Source: Lucinisca nassula (lineage: Eukaryota; Mollusca; Bivalvia; Lucinida; Lucinidae). Taken from it: a stretch of DNA of 64,000 nucleotides. The stretch lies in assembly GCA_963580285.1 (NCBI GenBank), contig OY757011.1, positions 103,798,507-103,862,506 on the forward strand, read 5' to 3'. The position numbers and the translations under genes were made by a program. This document shows positions 63,553-64,000 of the stretch, one piece after another; position 1 is the first letter of the stretch, and every line of letters begins with the position of its first letter. The notes below the pieces were generated by a model that was not told where the DNA came from, ran no database searches, and saw only the letters and a program-made list of their open reading frames with translations.

Positions 63553-64000
63553 TTAGCTTGGCTGTTTTCGAAGAAAATGACAAGGTATTGTCATAGCTCT
63601 GGTGTTGTCTGCGTCGTCGTGCAAAAACTTGGACATTTTGTAATATCTCTGTCATTACTGAACATATTTACTTGAAACTTGGACAAGTTGTTCATTATGA
63701 AAAGGGGAACTCATATCAATAGGTGAGGTAACCCTCAAAATATTTTTTGCACAGTTATGCCCCTTTTTCGACTTAGAATTTTGGCAAAAACTTGGCCATT
63801 TTGTAATTTCTCTGTCATTACTGAACAGATTTACTTGAAACTCGGACTAGTTGTTCATTATGAAAAGGGGAACTCATATCAATAGGTGAGGTAACCCTCA
63901 AAATATGTTTGGCACAGTTATGCCCCTTTTTCGACTTAGAATTTTTGCAAAAACTTGGACATTTTGTAATATCTCTGTCATTACTGAACATATTTACTTG
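63553..64000 (+). mobile_element. 5' part of a tandem-core helentron-like element, running off the window
   Basis: The 5' end TTTTAGCTTGGCTGTTTTCG...GAAGAAAATGAC is hairpin-like, then GTCTGCGTCGTCGTGC. Core units of about 180 bp start at AAAAACTTGGACATTTTGTA (63624, 63789, 63950). The 3' end lies beyond 64000. Confidence 0.65.

Noticed and set aside
43469..64000. Second host gene downstream of NUP85
   Set aside because: I scanned both strands for spliced exons with homology or good coding character and found only mariner, repeat and SINE-derived frames. A poorly conserved or widely spaced gene could still be missed.

Overview
The window reads as a piece of a repeat-rich bivalve mollusc genome, probably a heterodont clam. 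The evidence is GT-AG introns of 1.5-10 kb, very dense tRNA-derived SINEs, hairpin MITEs, and tandem-core elements carrying CCGT-type microsatellites. The species is inferred, not proven.

Only one host gene is supported: the 3' part of NUP85, a scaffold nucleoporin of the Nup107-160 (Y) complex, on the + strand. I reconstructed thirteen exons from 1148 to 43468. They join in frame into the C-terminal 366 residues, with canonical splice sites and matching phases throughout. The 5' exons (roughly the first 290 residues by comparison with vertebrate NUP85) lie upstream of the window. The stop codon is at 43466-43468 and a candidate poly(A) signal is at 44058.

Most other sequence is mobile DNA. 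Classes seen are: (1) helentron-like non-autonomous elements with a 5' hairpin, a microsatellite, tandem 110-320 bp core units and a 3' hairpin followed by CTAG or CTTG (1-642, 9565-10512, 10986-11954, 20980-23625, 24782-25588, 31171-37662, 40545-41700, 44070-45497, 45683-46475, 47636-48465, 58808-59130, 63553-64000); (2) short TTAA-flanked hairpin MITEs; (3) TA-flanked mariner-type MITEs; (4) several tRNA-headed SINE families; (5) degraded mariner copies (55636-56165, 56751-58347); (6) non-LTR retrotransposon fragments (26490-26755, 38493-39436, 46843-46926); (7) a 1434 bp hAT-like element with an 8 bp target duplication (53556-54989); (8) a 2893 bp element lying exactly between AAA and TTT with no target duplication (49096-51988), as described for Spy transposons.

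Layout: 1-43468 is NUP85 exons separated by repeat-filled introns. The largest intron (29996-40317) holds the 6.5 kb tandem array. From 43469 to 64000 I see no host gene, only the NUP85 3' UTR and layered transposon insertions. The most interesting signals are three decoy copies of the exon 7 splice acceptor, the no-duplication 2.9 kb element, an E2F-site-bearing core shared by two unrelated element types, and nuclear-receptor-like half sites repeated through the tandem cores.
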